The position numbers and the translations under genes are program-made. DNA of 55,694 nt from Sulfotelmatobacter sp049792875 (GTDB taxonomy: Bacteria; Acidobacteriota; Terriglobia; Terriglobales; Acidobacteriaceae). The number at the start of each line of letters is the position of its first letter. Position 1 is the first letter of the stretch. Below are positions 33,474 through 43,700 of this stretch, one piece after another. The notes beneath the pieces are model-generated. The model was not told the origin of the DNA and did no database searches. It saw only the letters and a program-made list of their open reading frames with translations. The DNA is taken from contig JBARBI010000342.1 in NCBI GenBank assembly GCA_049792875.1, positions 1 to 55,694 on the forward strand, written 5' to 3'.

Positions 33474-33594
33474 AAGGATTCCGTTCCACCCCTTCCCCCG
33501 AAAAGCAGTTCTCACGCAGTCTCCACAGCCCCAGAAAAAACGCAGCCTCTGATCGCAGCGCTAAAAGCGCCCGGTCAGCGTTTTCGCGACACGG

Positions 33595-34638
33595 CTAAGC
33601 GGCAGTATGGCGGGCGATCAGGCTGTCCAGTTTTTCGAGGAGGGCGCGGTTGCCTTGACGCGGATATTGCGCCAGCGCTCCGCGATAGTGGGGCAGGTTG
33701 TAGAGGAAGGCCTCAACGCGCTCCTTGTTTAATTCCTCCCAGTAAGCACCGTAGCCGGATTTTTCCAGCCAGTAGGCATTGAAGATCTGCTCGAACTGGT
33801 GGCTCACCGGAACGGCCAGGTAGGGCTTGCCCAGATGCAGGGCTTCGGTGACCAGCGAAAAGCCGGAGTTGGCGACGATGGCGCCGGCGCTGGTTAGGTC
33901 GGCGAAAAAGCGGTCGAGCGAGGGTTTCTTGTAAACGATGTTCCCTTCTTCCCCCTCGCGGCCAAAACCGTAGGCGATGAAGCGACAGCGGACCGAAGCC
34001 AAGAGCTTGGTTAGAGCAGGCGCGGGCGAGGTGACATAGACCAGAACATGGTCGCCCTGCGTGGGAGTGGCATCGAGAATTTCCTGGCGCAGCAGAGGAG
34101 GAAACAGGAACGTGTTGCGCTTGCGGATGGGCGCGCTGAAGAACGAGATGACCAAGTAAGCATTGGCCCGCGGGGTCATGAAGCGGGTCACGAGTTTGGC
34201 AGCCGCGGCGTCGCGCCTGTACTGTTTGGGATAAGACACCACAGCATTGGTGAGGCAATGCTGGTTATCGATGGAGATGACGGGGAGGCCTTTCTTGTGT
34301 CCCACGTGGCAGGTGAGCGGCTCGAAGTCGGTGACGACGAGGTCGGTTTTCCACTCGTCCACGAGATCCTTGAGGCGGGAGAGGCTCCTGGCCGCTTGCG
34401 GGATGGTGACCAAATTTTTGGCGATGGTGCGCTTGTAGCGCACACGATTGTCGAGATAGGCGAAGCGAAAGCCGTAAATCTCGGTCACGTCGAAGTGGGG
34501 TCTGAGATTTTGCAGGCCGCGGTCAAACGACGCTACGTGGACGACGTGTCCCTGGGCGACCAGATGAGAAAGCACTTCTTTGGCGCGAGTGGAGTGGCCC
34601 GCGCCTTCGCCGTTCACTCCATAGAGAATGTTTGCCAT
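33595..34638 (-). CDS. Glycosyltransferase, GT-B fold (MJ1255/MurG-like)
   Basis: The 347-residue product opens MANILYGVNGEGAGHSTRAKEVLSHL, the glycine-rich acceptor-side loop of MurG-like glycosyltransferases. Its C-terminal half has ADLTSAGAIVANSGFSLVTEALHLGKPYLAVP, the nucleotide-sugar-binding segment with the conserved glycine-glutamate pattern. Length and the VVTDFEPLTCHVGHKKGLPVISIDNQH segment match the MJ1255/VC2487 family of uncharacterised glycosyltransferases. No signal or membrane helix is seen, so it acts in the cytoplasm or at the membrane surface. Donor and acceptor are unknown. It is divergent from the SRAP gene. Confidence 0.8.
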   Translation of the reverse strand: MANILYGVNGEGAGHSTRAKEVLSHLVAQGHVVHVASFDRGLQNLRPHFDVTEIYGFRFAYLDNRVRYKRTIAKNLVTIPQAARSLSRLKDLVDEWKTDLVVTDFEPLTCHVGHKKGLPVISIDNQHCLTNAVVSYPKQYRRDAAAAKLVTRFMTPRANAYLVISFFSAPIRKRNTFLFPPLLRQEILDATPTQGDHVLVYVTSPAPALTKLLASVRCRFIAYGFGREGEEGNIVYKKPSLDRFFADLTSAGAIVANSGFSLVTEALHLGKPYLAVPVSHQFEQIFNAYWLEKSGYGAYWEELNKERVEAFLYNLPHYRGALAQYPRQGNRALLEKLDSLIARHTAA

Positions 34639-34754
34639 GGGGATCGAAGGCCGAGTATACCGCGGCTCGAAGAAAGCGATCTTCCCGAACCAATTCCTCA
34701 GGGTGACACCGCACGCGGTTCGTGATATGACTTTCTGCGGAATCTGACCCTACC

Positions 34755-35450
34755 ATGTGCGGACGCTACCGACTCTCGAGGAGAAAGCAGGCGGTGGAGG
34801 AGTACTTTGAGAGCGCCTCGGAGGAGGAAGAGTGGAGCCCACGCTACAACATCGCTCCCACGCAGCCGGTGGCTGCGATTCGACAGGTCGGTCGGGGCCG
34901 GGTTCTCTCCATGATGAGGTGGGGGCTGATTCCGTCGTGGGCCAGCGACATTTCGATTGGCAACCGGCTCATCAATGGACGCAGCGAGACGGTACTGGAG
35001 AAACCTGCTTTCCGGGAATCGTTCCGGACGAGGCGTTGCCTGATACCAGCAGATGGATTCTATGAGTGGAGGAAGGCCGGCAAGGAAAAACAGCCATTCC
35101 ATTTCGGCATGAAGGACGATTCGCTATTCGCGTTCGCCGGAGTCTGGGACCGATGGAGATCCCCGGGCGGGCAGATGCTGGAGTCTTGCTCGATCCTGAC
35201 GACAGCTCCCAACGAATTGCTCGACGACGTGCATGATCGGATGCCCGTGATTCTGCCGCGGCGGCATCATGAGACCTGGCTGACGGCGCCTGCGGCGGAG
35301 GCGGAGAGGCTGGCGGAGCTGCTCCTGCCTTTCGACGCTAGTTATATGAAGCGCTACGCGGTCAGTTCGCTGGTCAACAAGCCGCAAAACGAAACGCCGG
35401 AATGTGCGCAGGAAGTTGCGAACCCTGAGACGCAAGCACAACTATGGTGA
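34755..35450 (+). CDS. SRAP family abasic-site DNA-protein crosslinking protein (YedK/HMCES-like)
   Basis: The 231-residue product begins MCGRY, so after removal of Met the catalytic Cys2 is exposed. Other SRAP residues are present: asparagine in RYNIAPTQP, glutamate in NGRSETVLEKPAF, and histidine in DVHDRMPVIL. PADGFYEWRK is the family's central motif. These proteins form a thiazolidine crosslink with abasic sites in single-stranded DNA and protect them. A damaged fragment of a related gene lies at 45462-45602. A terminator-like stem follows the gene. Confidence 0.92.
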   Translation: MCGRYRLSRRKQAVEEYFESASEEEEWSPRYNIAPTQPVAAIRQVGRGRVLSMMRWGLIPSWASDISIGNRLINGRSETVLEKPAFRESFRTRRCLIPADGFYEWRKAGKEKQPFHFGMKDDSLFAFAGVWDRWRSPGGQMLESCSILTTAPNELLDDVHDRMPVILPRRHHETWLTAPAAEAERLAELLLPFDASYMKRYAVSSLVNKPQNETPECAQEVANPETQAQLW

Positions 35451-35465
35451 GCGAGGCGGCAAGAC

Positions 35466-35505
35466 AAAACGCCCCAAGCTCAGTTTGAGTCTTGGGACGT
35501 TTGTT
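35466..35505 (+). terminator. Bidirectional terminator-like hairpin
   Basis: AAACGCCCCAAG and CTTGGGACGTTT pair with one mismatch around a 12-base loop, followed by GTT. It lies between the convergent SRAP and PilZ genes and the A- and T-rich edges suit termination in both directions. Confidence 0.65.
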
Positions 35506-35612
35506 GATCAGCCCTCCCCCGAGTGCTGCTCAACAACAGCATAGATCCTGAGGAGGGAGAGGAGAATGGCTCTTGCGTGCCAGACCTTGGCACCGTTGTG
35601 CAAGCGAGCCCA

Positions 35613-36059
35613 CTAGGTCTCGTAGTGCCAAGCCAAGGCAAAATGCGGCCGGAGACTGATGGCGGTTAACGTTTTCGGCGGGTCGGAAGATGGGGGTTTC
35701 TTTCCTGGGGAACCCGAACGTGACTTACGGTTGGAGAAGGGAAGTTCGAAACCACGATCGAGCTTGATAGCGACCGCGAAGTCGCCGGTGTCTTTTGGCT
35801 GCACTCGAAGAACCTTTCCGATAGCGCTGAGGATGATGCCCGGGTCGGGCAGGTGCTCCACTCCAACCGATATTTCCACGGCAGCGCCCTCTGGAATCAA
35901 GAAGGCGCTGGATAGCAGAATGCCGCCGAGACTGATGTTTTCAGATCGGCCACGCATTTCCTTATGCGACTGCTCCTTATGCGACTGCATCCGAATCAGG
36001 ACAGGCAGGTGTAACGGGTAGCGAAATTCTCGTCGTTGTTGCCGCTGGGGGGAGTCCAT
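35613..36059 (-). CDS. PilZ domain protein (c-di-GMP receptor candidate)
   Basis: The 148-residue product has the two c-di-GMP-binding motifs of PilZ domains: the arginine motif RREFRYP near residue 9 and ENISLGG (D/NxSxxG type) near residue 40, followed by beta strands ending VQPKDTGDFAVAIKLDR. A basic, disordered tail of about 40 residues follows. It would bind c-di-GMP and alter motility or envelope functions; the partner is not evident. An imperfect duplication SHKEQSHKE sits between the two motifs. Confidence 0.8.
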   Translation of the reverse strand: MDSPQRQQRREFRYPLHLPVLIRMQSHKEQSHKEMRGRSENISLGGILLSSAFLIPEGAAVEISVGVEHLPDPGIILSAIGKVLRVQPKDTGDFAVAIKLDRGFELPFSNRKSRSGSPGKKPPSSDPPKTLTAISLRPHFALAWHYET

Positions 36060-36310
36060 CGGTACCTCTTCTCGGATAGGGAGAGCATACGTGCCAGGGC
36101 AGTCGCGCGGGCAGGTATCGAAGGTACACTTTGAATGACGAATATGGCCGGGCGGAGGGAGGTAACGGGTTACGCGATTGGGTCAGGGCAACCGTCATTT
36201 GGCTGGACCTGAGTTCGGAGCAGGGGGGCTCAACCAGTGGTCCGAGGCGCAGTGACCGGCAGGGCGATGGGTGGGCGAGCCGAGCGGCGTTCTGATAGGC
36301 TGCTTAGACT

Positions 36311-38062
36311 ATGCTCCTCCCCCGAAACCTTATTTTTCTAGCCGCGGTGGCCGGTTCTGTCGTCGCGCAAGACGTGAAACCGGTTGCCGATCGTGTCGTT
36401 GCCCAGAACGCTCTGTTCGAAGAGCAGTACGAGTCCGACCTCCGCAACTTTCCTGAGCGTGCCACTGCGTTCGGCGACTACCGTTACAACGACAAGCTCG
36501 CTGAGCGCTCCCTCGCCGCCATTGCCCAGAACCACAAGACCGACGAGGCCTTCCTGTCCCGGCTCGAAGCCATCCCCAGTACGGGCTTCTCCGATCAGGA
36601 CCAGCTTTCCCACGACCTGCTGGTTCGCGTCCTCCAGCAGCGCATCACCGACTTCGACCTCAAAGAATACGAGATGCCAATCAACCAGCAGAATGGCATC
36701 CATATCAGCCTTGCGGATCTGCCGCTTTCGGTCCCGTTCGACTCCGTCAAGCGCTACGAAGATTACATCGCCCGTCTTCACCAGATCCCGCGCGTGCTCA
36801 GCCAAACCACGGAGGTTCTTCGCGCCGGCATGAAGGACAAGCTCATGCCTGTCCGTTTCCTGCTCGAAAAGCTGCCGGTCCAGTGTCAAGGCATCATCGA
36901 CGCCGACCCGTTTCTGGTCCCGACCAAGAAATATCCGGCGAGCATCTCCCCCGAAGAGCAGAAACGCTTAACCCAGGAAATCACCGACGCCATTAACACC
37001 GACGTCCTACCGGCCTACAAAACGTTCGCCGCCTTCCTTCGCACGGAATACGCGCCCGCCGGCCGAACCACACTTTCGATCACGTCTCTGCCCGACGGTG
37101 AGAAACGCTATCAGAACGACATTTATGCCCGGACCACCACCCGCATGGCCCCGGATGAGATCCACCAGCTCGGCCTGCGCGAAATCGACCGCATTCAGGC
37201 GGAGATGACAGCCATTGCGAAGAAAGAGGGCTTCGCGGACCTGGCTGCTTTCCGGGCATCGCTCAAAACAAATCCTAAATATATTCCGACATCGGCGGAG
37301 CAGATCCTCGATGATTTCCGGCGCTACATTGCTCAGATGGAGCCAAAGCTAGCGGATCTGTTCACGCTGCTTCCGAAGTCGCGGGTGACGGTCGAAGCCA
37401 TACCCGCTTTCGAGGCAGCCTCCGCGACTCACTACATGACGGGGACCCCGGACGGCAAGCGGCCCGGCCGCGTGGTGGTCGCCACCTCGAACTTCGCGGA
37501 TCGCTCGCTGATTGACGATGAAGCCATCGCATATCACGAGGGCGTTCCCGGACATCACATGCAGCTGTCAGTGCAGCAGCAACTCACCGGCCTGCCTAAG
37601 TTCCGCCTGCATGGTCTTGGCTTCAATGCCTACATCGAAGGCTGGGCGCTGTACGCAGAGCAACTGGGCAAGGAGGTCGGATTCTACCAGGACCCGGTGT
37701 CGGATTACGGTCGCTTGTCGTCAGAACTGTTCCGGGCGGTGCGTTTGGTGGTCGACACCGGAATTCACTCGAAGGGATGGACACGCGATCAGGTTGTGGA
37801 CTTCTTCCGCAAGTCGGGCGCGGTCGATGAGCCAACGATCCAGTCGGAGACTGACCGTTACATCGCGTGGCCCGCGCAAGCGCTCAGCTACAAGCTCGGC
37901 CAGCTCAAGTTCCGCGAACTTCGGGAACGCGCCCGGAAGGAACTGGGAGCCAAGTTTGACGTTCGCAAGTTCCACGACGAGATGCTCGACGGAGGAACCC
38001 TCCCCCTCGATTTGCTCGACGCCCGGACGGATCAATGGATCGTGCAACAGAAAGCAAAGTGA
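36311..38062 (+). CDS. Exported DUF885 metallopeptidase-like protein
   Basis: The 583-residue product has a signal peptide (MLLPRNLIFLAAVAGSVVAQ). It matches the DUF885 family: the zinc-site-like motif EAIAYHEGVPGHHMQLS near residue 405, then GFNAYIEGWALYAEQLGKE, the downstream glutamate motif. The fold is related to HEXXH-type M32/M3 peptidases, with HEGVPGHH at the active site. Predicted periplasmic peptidase; substrate unknown. It stands alone. Confidence 0.85.
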   Translation: MLLPRNLIFLAAVAGSVVAQDVKPVADRVVAQNALFEEQYESDLRNFPERATAFGDYRYNDKLAERSLAAIAQNHKTDEAFLSRLEAIPSTGFSDQDQLSHDLLVRVLQQRITDFDLKEYEMPINQQNGIHISLADLPLSVPFDSVKRYEDYIARLHQIPRVLSQTTEVLRAGMKDKLMPVRFLLEKLPVQCQGIIDADPFLVPTKKYPASISPEEQKRLTQEITDAINTDVLPAYKTFAAFLRTEYAPAGRTTLSITSLPDGEKRYQNDIYARTTTRMAPDEIHQLGLREIDRIQAEMTAIAKKEGFADLAAFRASLKTNPKYIPTSAEQILDDFRRYIAQMEPKLADLFTLLPKSRVTVEAIPAFEAASATHYMTGTPDGKRPGRVVVATSNFADRSLIDDEAIAYHEGVPGHHMQLSVQQQLTGLPKFRLHGLGFNAYIEGWALYAEQLGKEVGFYQDPVSDYGRLSSELFRAVRLVVDTGIHSKGWTRDQVVDFFRKSGAVDEPTIQSETDRYIAWPAQALSYKLGQLKFRELRERARKELGAKFDVRKFHDEMLDGGTLPLDLLDARTDQWIVQQKAK

Positions 38063-38141
38063 CGAGGGGGGCGACCGCCCTGCGCGGTGAGCGTGAGCAT
38101 CAGATTGGCTGGGACGGATTCGACTGAGCGGTACAAAGGCC

Positions 38142-38411
38142 TTAGGTGTCTTTGCCTGCGGTTCGCACGGCATCACTGGCAATCAAGATGTACTTCAGGA
38201 TGTTCTTGGCGTGGGATTTCATGATTCTTCCCGCGTCGGTTAGCACGATCGCTCCACGTCTTCGGACCAGCAACCTGACGTTCAGTTCTCGTTCCAGCCC
38301 GAAGGCCTGCCGGCTGACGGTCGAGGTGGTCACACCCAGTTTCTTGGCGGCCGCCAGCAGACTGCCGTTCTCCGATAGTGCAAGAAACGCTCGAAGATGG
38401 CGGATTTCCAT
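38142..38411 (-). CDS. LysR-type HTH-only protein (truncated or stand-alone)
   Basis: The 89-residue product is just the winged helix-turn-helix of a LysR regulator: MEIRHLRAFLALSENGSLLAAAKKLGVTTSTVSRQ, then LERELNVRLLVRRRGAIVLTDAG and the start of the linker helix. The roughly 200-residue effector domain is absent; the frame simply ends at 38142. It may be a degraded gene or a small DNA-binding protein. The ATG at 38411 is the family's usual start. The 230 bp upstream hold no feature I can support. Confidence 0.6.
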   Translation of the reverse strand: MEIRHLRAFLALSENGSLLAAAKKLGVTTSTVSRQAFGLERELNVRLLVRRRGAIVLTDAGRIMKSHAKNILKYILIASDAVRTAGKDT

Positions 38412-38640
38412 GGCGAATCCCTTCCAAGTTCCGCTGAAGATAGACCCCTTGCGGTGGCTTTTCTGCCCTTCCGAGCTTAACTTGCGGGCTCACTGGCTAG
38501 CTGTAACGCCCATCACAGGCGACTGTGACGAGAGAGCACGGCAAGCCAGACCTTATTGCCGACGGCACAGCCGGAATTCCTCTCGCATGCAAGGCCCGCC
38601 CGATCACAAGCGATTCCCGCATTCGTGCCGGTGTGCATTC

Positions 38641-40752
38641 CTAACGAGCGCCGGAGGAACTTTCGGGTCGAATCAGCAGCGCAAGCCTCGGGAAAAGAAA
38701 ACGACCAGCGGCGTCATCGATCACATTCACCTGGCACGTATAAAACCCGGGCCGCAGCGAGCTGAGAGGCAGGTCGAGCTGGAAGACCCCGGCCTGACGG
38801 TCGCGCGCATTCAACGCCGTCAGTTCCGCAAGGGAGGATTCGAAGACTTTGGCTTTGCCTTGGAAGAATGAGACATTCGTCATCAGGTGAATACCGGGTC
38901 TAGCCTGTCCTGTCTGGGTTTCGCCGGGCGCAGTCGCCCGCCCGGGGTCATACACTTCGTAATAGAGTCGCAAGTGCTGCGCGGAAGAAAAAACGTGGGT
39001 CACGTTTGGAATGATCTCCGAGCCGTCCCGAATCAGTGGGCTCGGAGCCGCGCCCTTCTTCGCAGGCTGAAGCTGACTGGCGAGAACAATCGAACTCATC
39101 TTGAGCGGTTGCGATTTAAGATCGGGGACCTCCAGGTCGGTTTCGAACGAACCCATGCGCCCGGTCTGGTTTTCCCTGACCACAAACTTGAGGTGATATT
39201 TGCCGGGAGGCAGGCTCAGTCCGGTGTCGTACTGCACATTTTTCTTCCGAACCTCTGACGATGTATCGATCGCGAGATTCACCGTATCGCGAACTTGAGT
39301 GACCGGGTGTTTTTGGTTGTCGAGCACTATGCCAATGACGTCGAGAGTGGCTTTATCCCGATCGCTGGTGCGCGTGAACGGGATTTCCGAGCCTGGCACT
39401 ACCAACGACACTGGAATGAAAAACTTGTTAGCCTCCAGCCGAAAGTAAGCGGTGCTCAGATACAGGGGTAGATCCGTCGTGGGCAGCTCCGAGGCGAGTT
39501 CCTCCTGCAGCTGAAGTTCTTTATCTTCCTTCGTGGAATGCCGGTAATCGGCGGGCGCGTAGTAGCCGCGGCGGTAGTCGACCTTTACACCTGCCAGGTT
39601 CACCTTCACCGCGATACGCCGGTATCGCCCATCCCTGGCCGGATTGCTGCTGCGATAACCAAGCAGATAGTAGGTCGAGGTATCCTGTTGTACTCCTTGG
39701 AATACCTGGCTGAAATCATTGGAATCGAGAAAGGCACGTCCGCCCGTATCACTGGCCAGCGTCACCAGGGATTCCTGGGTGGTGAAGTTGGAATTCAGAG
39801 CATTGATCATCGATTGGCCGGAATACGCGGACGTGCCCCGCAGACTTGCGTTTTGTGCCTCTCCACCTGCGACGAGGGCTTGCAGGCCGCGCAGATCCAT
39901 GGTGTAGATCGCCAGGTTGGATCGCACCGCCGCGTTGATGGCTGCTCGCAGTTCGGACTGATTTTCGATCCCTGTACGGTCCATGCCGCTGGAGAAATAA
40001 ATCAGCGACTTCTTTTGTTGAAGATGAGAGAGCTTCTCCGCAACCGAGCGCAACGCTTCCAGACGCCGGTCCGTGTTAAAGATGTTGTACTCGGTGTCGT
40101 CTGCGGTAAAAGGCTGGCCGGTGTCGGGCGTGCCTTCCGTCGTGCCCGTGCTGCCTTCCTCGAAGCCCTGACCGCTGCCCGTACCGAAGGCGCGGAGCTG
40201 TTTCTTGAGCAACTCGTGATCAGCCGTGAAGTCCTGGTTGACCAGTAACGCACTTCCCAGAGAAACAATGGAGACCAAGTCCGCCGGAGCCATCTGAGTG
40301 TCGACATAGTGTTCCGCAGAGGTCGCCGCGCGGTCGATCTCGTCCGGTTCCATGGCGGAGAGATCGAAGAACAGAACGATGAGACGGCGATCCTTAAACT
40401 GATCCGCGGATGCGGCACGGCCCGTGGTGGCCGGACTGGTCTGTTCAGTCGGGGGAGTGGTCAGCGGCTTCGTCTCGGTCACACCCTGATTCGGCACAGC
40501 ATCCACGTTCTCTACGTCAAACGAAACGGCCTTCTGCGGTTTGTTGTCCTCGAGAATCGTGAAGTCCTCAGGTTTGAGGCCCCGCACAATATTTCCATTC
40601 TTGTCTCTCACGGTCACGTTGACCAGCACCAGATCGGACTGAACGCGAAAAGTGTAGTCCGCCTGCTGTGCCGGCACGGAAGAACACACCAGGGCAAGGG
40701 CCAGCACCATCGCCGGGAACTCGTGCGCTACTCGGTTCAGTCCCGAAATCAT
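38641..40752 (-). CDS. Exported VWA-domain protein of acidobacterial type
   Basis: The 703-residue product has a signal peptide (MVLALALVCSSVPAQQ), then a short domain (FRVQSDLVLVNVTVRDKNGNIVRGL). A von Willebrand A-like domain follows from about residue 125 (RRLIVLFFDLSAMEPDEID), with a degenerate metal site. The ordering matches the VWFA-related acidobacterial protein family, whose function is unknown. The C-terminal 300 residues are beta-rich. It follows the TonB receptor gene by six bases, so the two are co-transcribed. ATG at 40752 has AAGGAG eight bases upstream. Confidence 0.85.
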   Translation of the reverse strand: MISGLNRVAHEFPAMVLALALVCSSVPAQQADYTFRVQSDLVLVNVTVRDKNGNIVRGLKPEDFTILEDNKPQKAVSFDVENVDAVPNQGVTETKPLTTPPTEQTSPATTGRAASADQFKDRRLIVLFFDLSAMEPDEIDRAATSAEHYVDTQMAPADLVSIVSLGSALLVNQDFTADHELLKKQLRAFGTGSGQGFEEGSTGTTEGTPDTGQPFTADDTEYNIFNTDRRLEALRSVAEKLSHLQQKKSLIYFSSGMDRTGIENQSELRAAINAAVRSNLAIYTMDLRGLQALVAGGEAQNASLRGTSAYSGQSMINALNSNFTTQESLVTLASDTGGRAFLDSNDFSQVFQGVQQDTSTYYLLGYRSSNPARDGRYRRIAVKVNLAGVKVDYRRGYYAPADYRHSTKEDKELQLQEELASELPTTDLPLYLSTAYFRLEANKFFIPVSLVVPGSEIPFTRTSDRDKATLDVIGIVLDNQKHPVTQVRDTVNLAIDTSSEVRKKNVQYDTGLSLPPGKYHLKFVVRENQTGRMGSFETDLEVPDLKSQPLKMSSIVLASQLQPAKKGAAPSPLIRDGSEIIPNVTHVFSSAQHLRLYYEVYDPGRATAPGETQTGQARPGIHLMTNVSFFQGKAKVFESSLAELTALNARDRQAGVFQLDLPLSSLRPGFYTCQVNVIDDAAGRFLFPRLALLIRPESSSGAR

Positions 40753-40764
40753 CTGCATTTCTCC

Positions 40765-43700
40765 TTAAAAGCGGAAGCGGGCGGTCATCGTGATTTGCCG
40801 CATGCCGCCTACCGCCGTCACCCGGCCGAACGTCGGCGAAGTGACCGATGTATCAATTGATGTGTAATTCGGAATGTTAAAGATGTTAGTCGCTTGCGCG
40901 CGAAATTCGAGGATGCGTGACTCTTTCAGCGGAACGACTTTAGTGAAGGCCATATCGAACAGAAGTAGGCCCGGGCCAATGACGCTGTTGCGGCGCGCGT
41001 TGCCATAGCTTCCACAGGGCAGAATCGAGTCAAAGGCTGCCGTGTTGAACCACTCGCCAATCGATGGATTTGGCAGGGAGATCGATTGTCCAGGAACCAG
41101 GTTCGGCCGCAACGTCCCGTTGGTGCCGGTGTTTAAGTTGCAGGGCGAACCGAAGAATCGTGGGGTAAAAGGCAATCCGGACGCGATGGTCCAGTCGCCA
41201 CTCCACTGCCAGTCGCCAAGAATTGCGCGCGCCGGAGAATTTCCGGTAAGCCAGCGTCTGTCGTGTCCAAAAGGTAGTTCCCACAAATAATCTGCAGTAA
41301 ACCTTTGTGTCTGATTAAAGCTTGAGAGCCCGCGTTCGGCGGACAGGTCCAGGGCATTTTGAGCCACGGATGCCGCTCCGCCCCCAGACGAGCCGCCTCC
41401 TCCACCAGCAGCAGTGCCGCCGGCGCCAAGTCCCGCACGACCGGATCCCGAGGTGGCGCCCGCTCCGATGGAAGACGCATCATCGATCGACTTGGAAAAT
41501 GTATAAATCCCGCCGATCGAGAAGCCGTTCGAGAGACGCTTGCGCAGGCGCACGGATCCAGCATTGGCCTCGGAGTCGCCAACCGAATTCTCATAGGTGA
41601 AGGCTTGCGCAGTGGGAATCAGAATTCCCGTTGCCGTGCGGTTGGGAGCTTCCAGGATGTCGAGATCCGTGCCTTTGGTTCCCGTGTAATCGAGGTTCAA
41701 TAACAACGTCGGACGGATTTGCTGCTGAATATCCAGGTTGCGAATCTGCACGTAGCCCAGCCGATAGTTCGGATTCACTGCGTAATTATTGGTGATGCCG
41801 CCAGCGGAAACGGTCGGAAAGCCACTCTGCAGGGTGAGGTCCCCAGCTGCAACCTGGATGTTGCTCTGCGTCGTCGAAAACGGAGGTTGAAAGGCCATCT
41901 GTTGTACCATCCCCTGATAGGCACCGGTGTTGTAATTGATGCCATATCCCCCGCGCACGACCATCCTGGAGAATGGCTTCCAAGCGAACCCGACACGCGG
42001 CGCAAAATTTTTACCATCCGGCCGCACCAGGCTGTTGGGCAGATTCCCACTATAGGGAGCAATTTGTCCGGGCAAAACCTCAGCGACTGACGGCGTGCCC
42101 AGCGCCGGATTCAGCACGCCTGGCGAAAGGTCCAGATTCGCAATTCGATTGTTCTCTTCGGTGAGCGGCGAAACGTATTCGTAGCGAACGCCGAGGTTCA
42201 GGGTCAGATTTCCGCGAACTTTCCACTCATCCTGCGCATACAGGTCCCAATAGTTGCCGTGAAAATGGTAATTATCCTCTCCATACTGAACCGATGTGGT
42301 CTGGGGAAATCCGAGCAGGAAGTCGGCAAAATCGTATCCCGTTCCGGCCATTTGCTGGGGAGGCTGCCCGGGCTGCCCAGGAATCAGATTGGAGGTGTTA
42401 TAGCCACTGAAGATAAACGAACCCCGCGCGTTACTACTGGTTTCGGTGTTGAGCTGGATGCGTCGAAAGTCACCACCCCATCGCCAACTGTGCTTTCCGT
42501 GAGTCCAAACCACATTGTCTGAGAAAGTGTAGGTCTGATTCCGAAGAAGCTGTGGATTGACATCCTGAAGACCGGAGATGTCGGTAAAAGAAAGGTTCGG
42601 TAGCCCCCAATCAAAAGGATTCTGCGACACCCCAGTGATTCCCAGTGCACCAGTAATGTCATCGCTGAACGCGTAGAGATTCTGCGTACGCGCGCGGTTG
42701 CGGTTGAAGTCGAAGCGGAGGCTGTTCGTCAGTTTGCCAATGCTGCGAACATACCCGATCGGCACATCCACACTGCGAACGCTTGTGTTGCCACCCACGC
42801 TGGGAAAGGGATTGGTGATGCTGGTGCTGGATCCGTGGTAGTGAAGGCCAAACGTCAGGTTGTTGCGCGGAGCGCCGCGTCCTCCACGGCGTCCACCCGC
42901 GGGGGCGCCGCCAAAGGTGTGATTGATCCGCACGTTCAGGTCGTCGCTATCGCTGGTGGCGGATGTCACGAAATGAAAATTCTGATAATCCCCCGGGAGA
43001 TTCGGCTTGGGGATGTAGGGCAGCAATCCCGCCGCCGCAGAGTTAATCTGCGGGATCGTATTGTTCGCGTAAGGAGTGTTGGTTGCGGGATTGAAAATCT
43101 CGACCGGTTGTCCCTTCGCCTGGCCTGACGTGTATAGGGTCTGCGAGAAGTTTCCTTGCCGCTCCAGCAACGTGGGAACTGTCGAAAACTGATCGAAGGG
43201 ATTCTCCCCATGTTTGCCGTTGTAATTGACGAAGAAGAATGTCTTGGTGCCACCGTGATAGATCTTAGGAATATTGAGAGGTCCACCGACCGAACCTCCG
43301 AAACTGTTCTGCACGTATGCCGGGTTGGTCGCAGGTTCGCCGGCGAGCGCGTAGGGCGCGGCATTGAGGGCTGAGTCGCCGATGCCGTAGTAGATTGACC
43401 CGTGGGGATGATTAATATCAAAACCGCGGCGTCCGGTGATGGTCATCGCGCGTCCCGCTCCGCCGCCGCCAAACCCGCCCGGGCCGCCGAATCCGCCAGA
43501 GCCTCCAAAGCCGCCGCCCTGCTGGCGAACATCATTCATGCGTTGCTGCAGTTCGTCTCCACTCATCGCATTGAGCGGATTGGAATTGTTGCCGGAAACA
43601 GCAATCGACTCGGTCGCGCTGTTCGGATCGATTCCCGGAACCGGCATCCCCGGGGGCACAACGTCGCTCATCGTAGTACCGCCAGCATCCTGAGCAGCCG

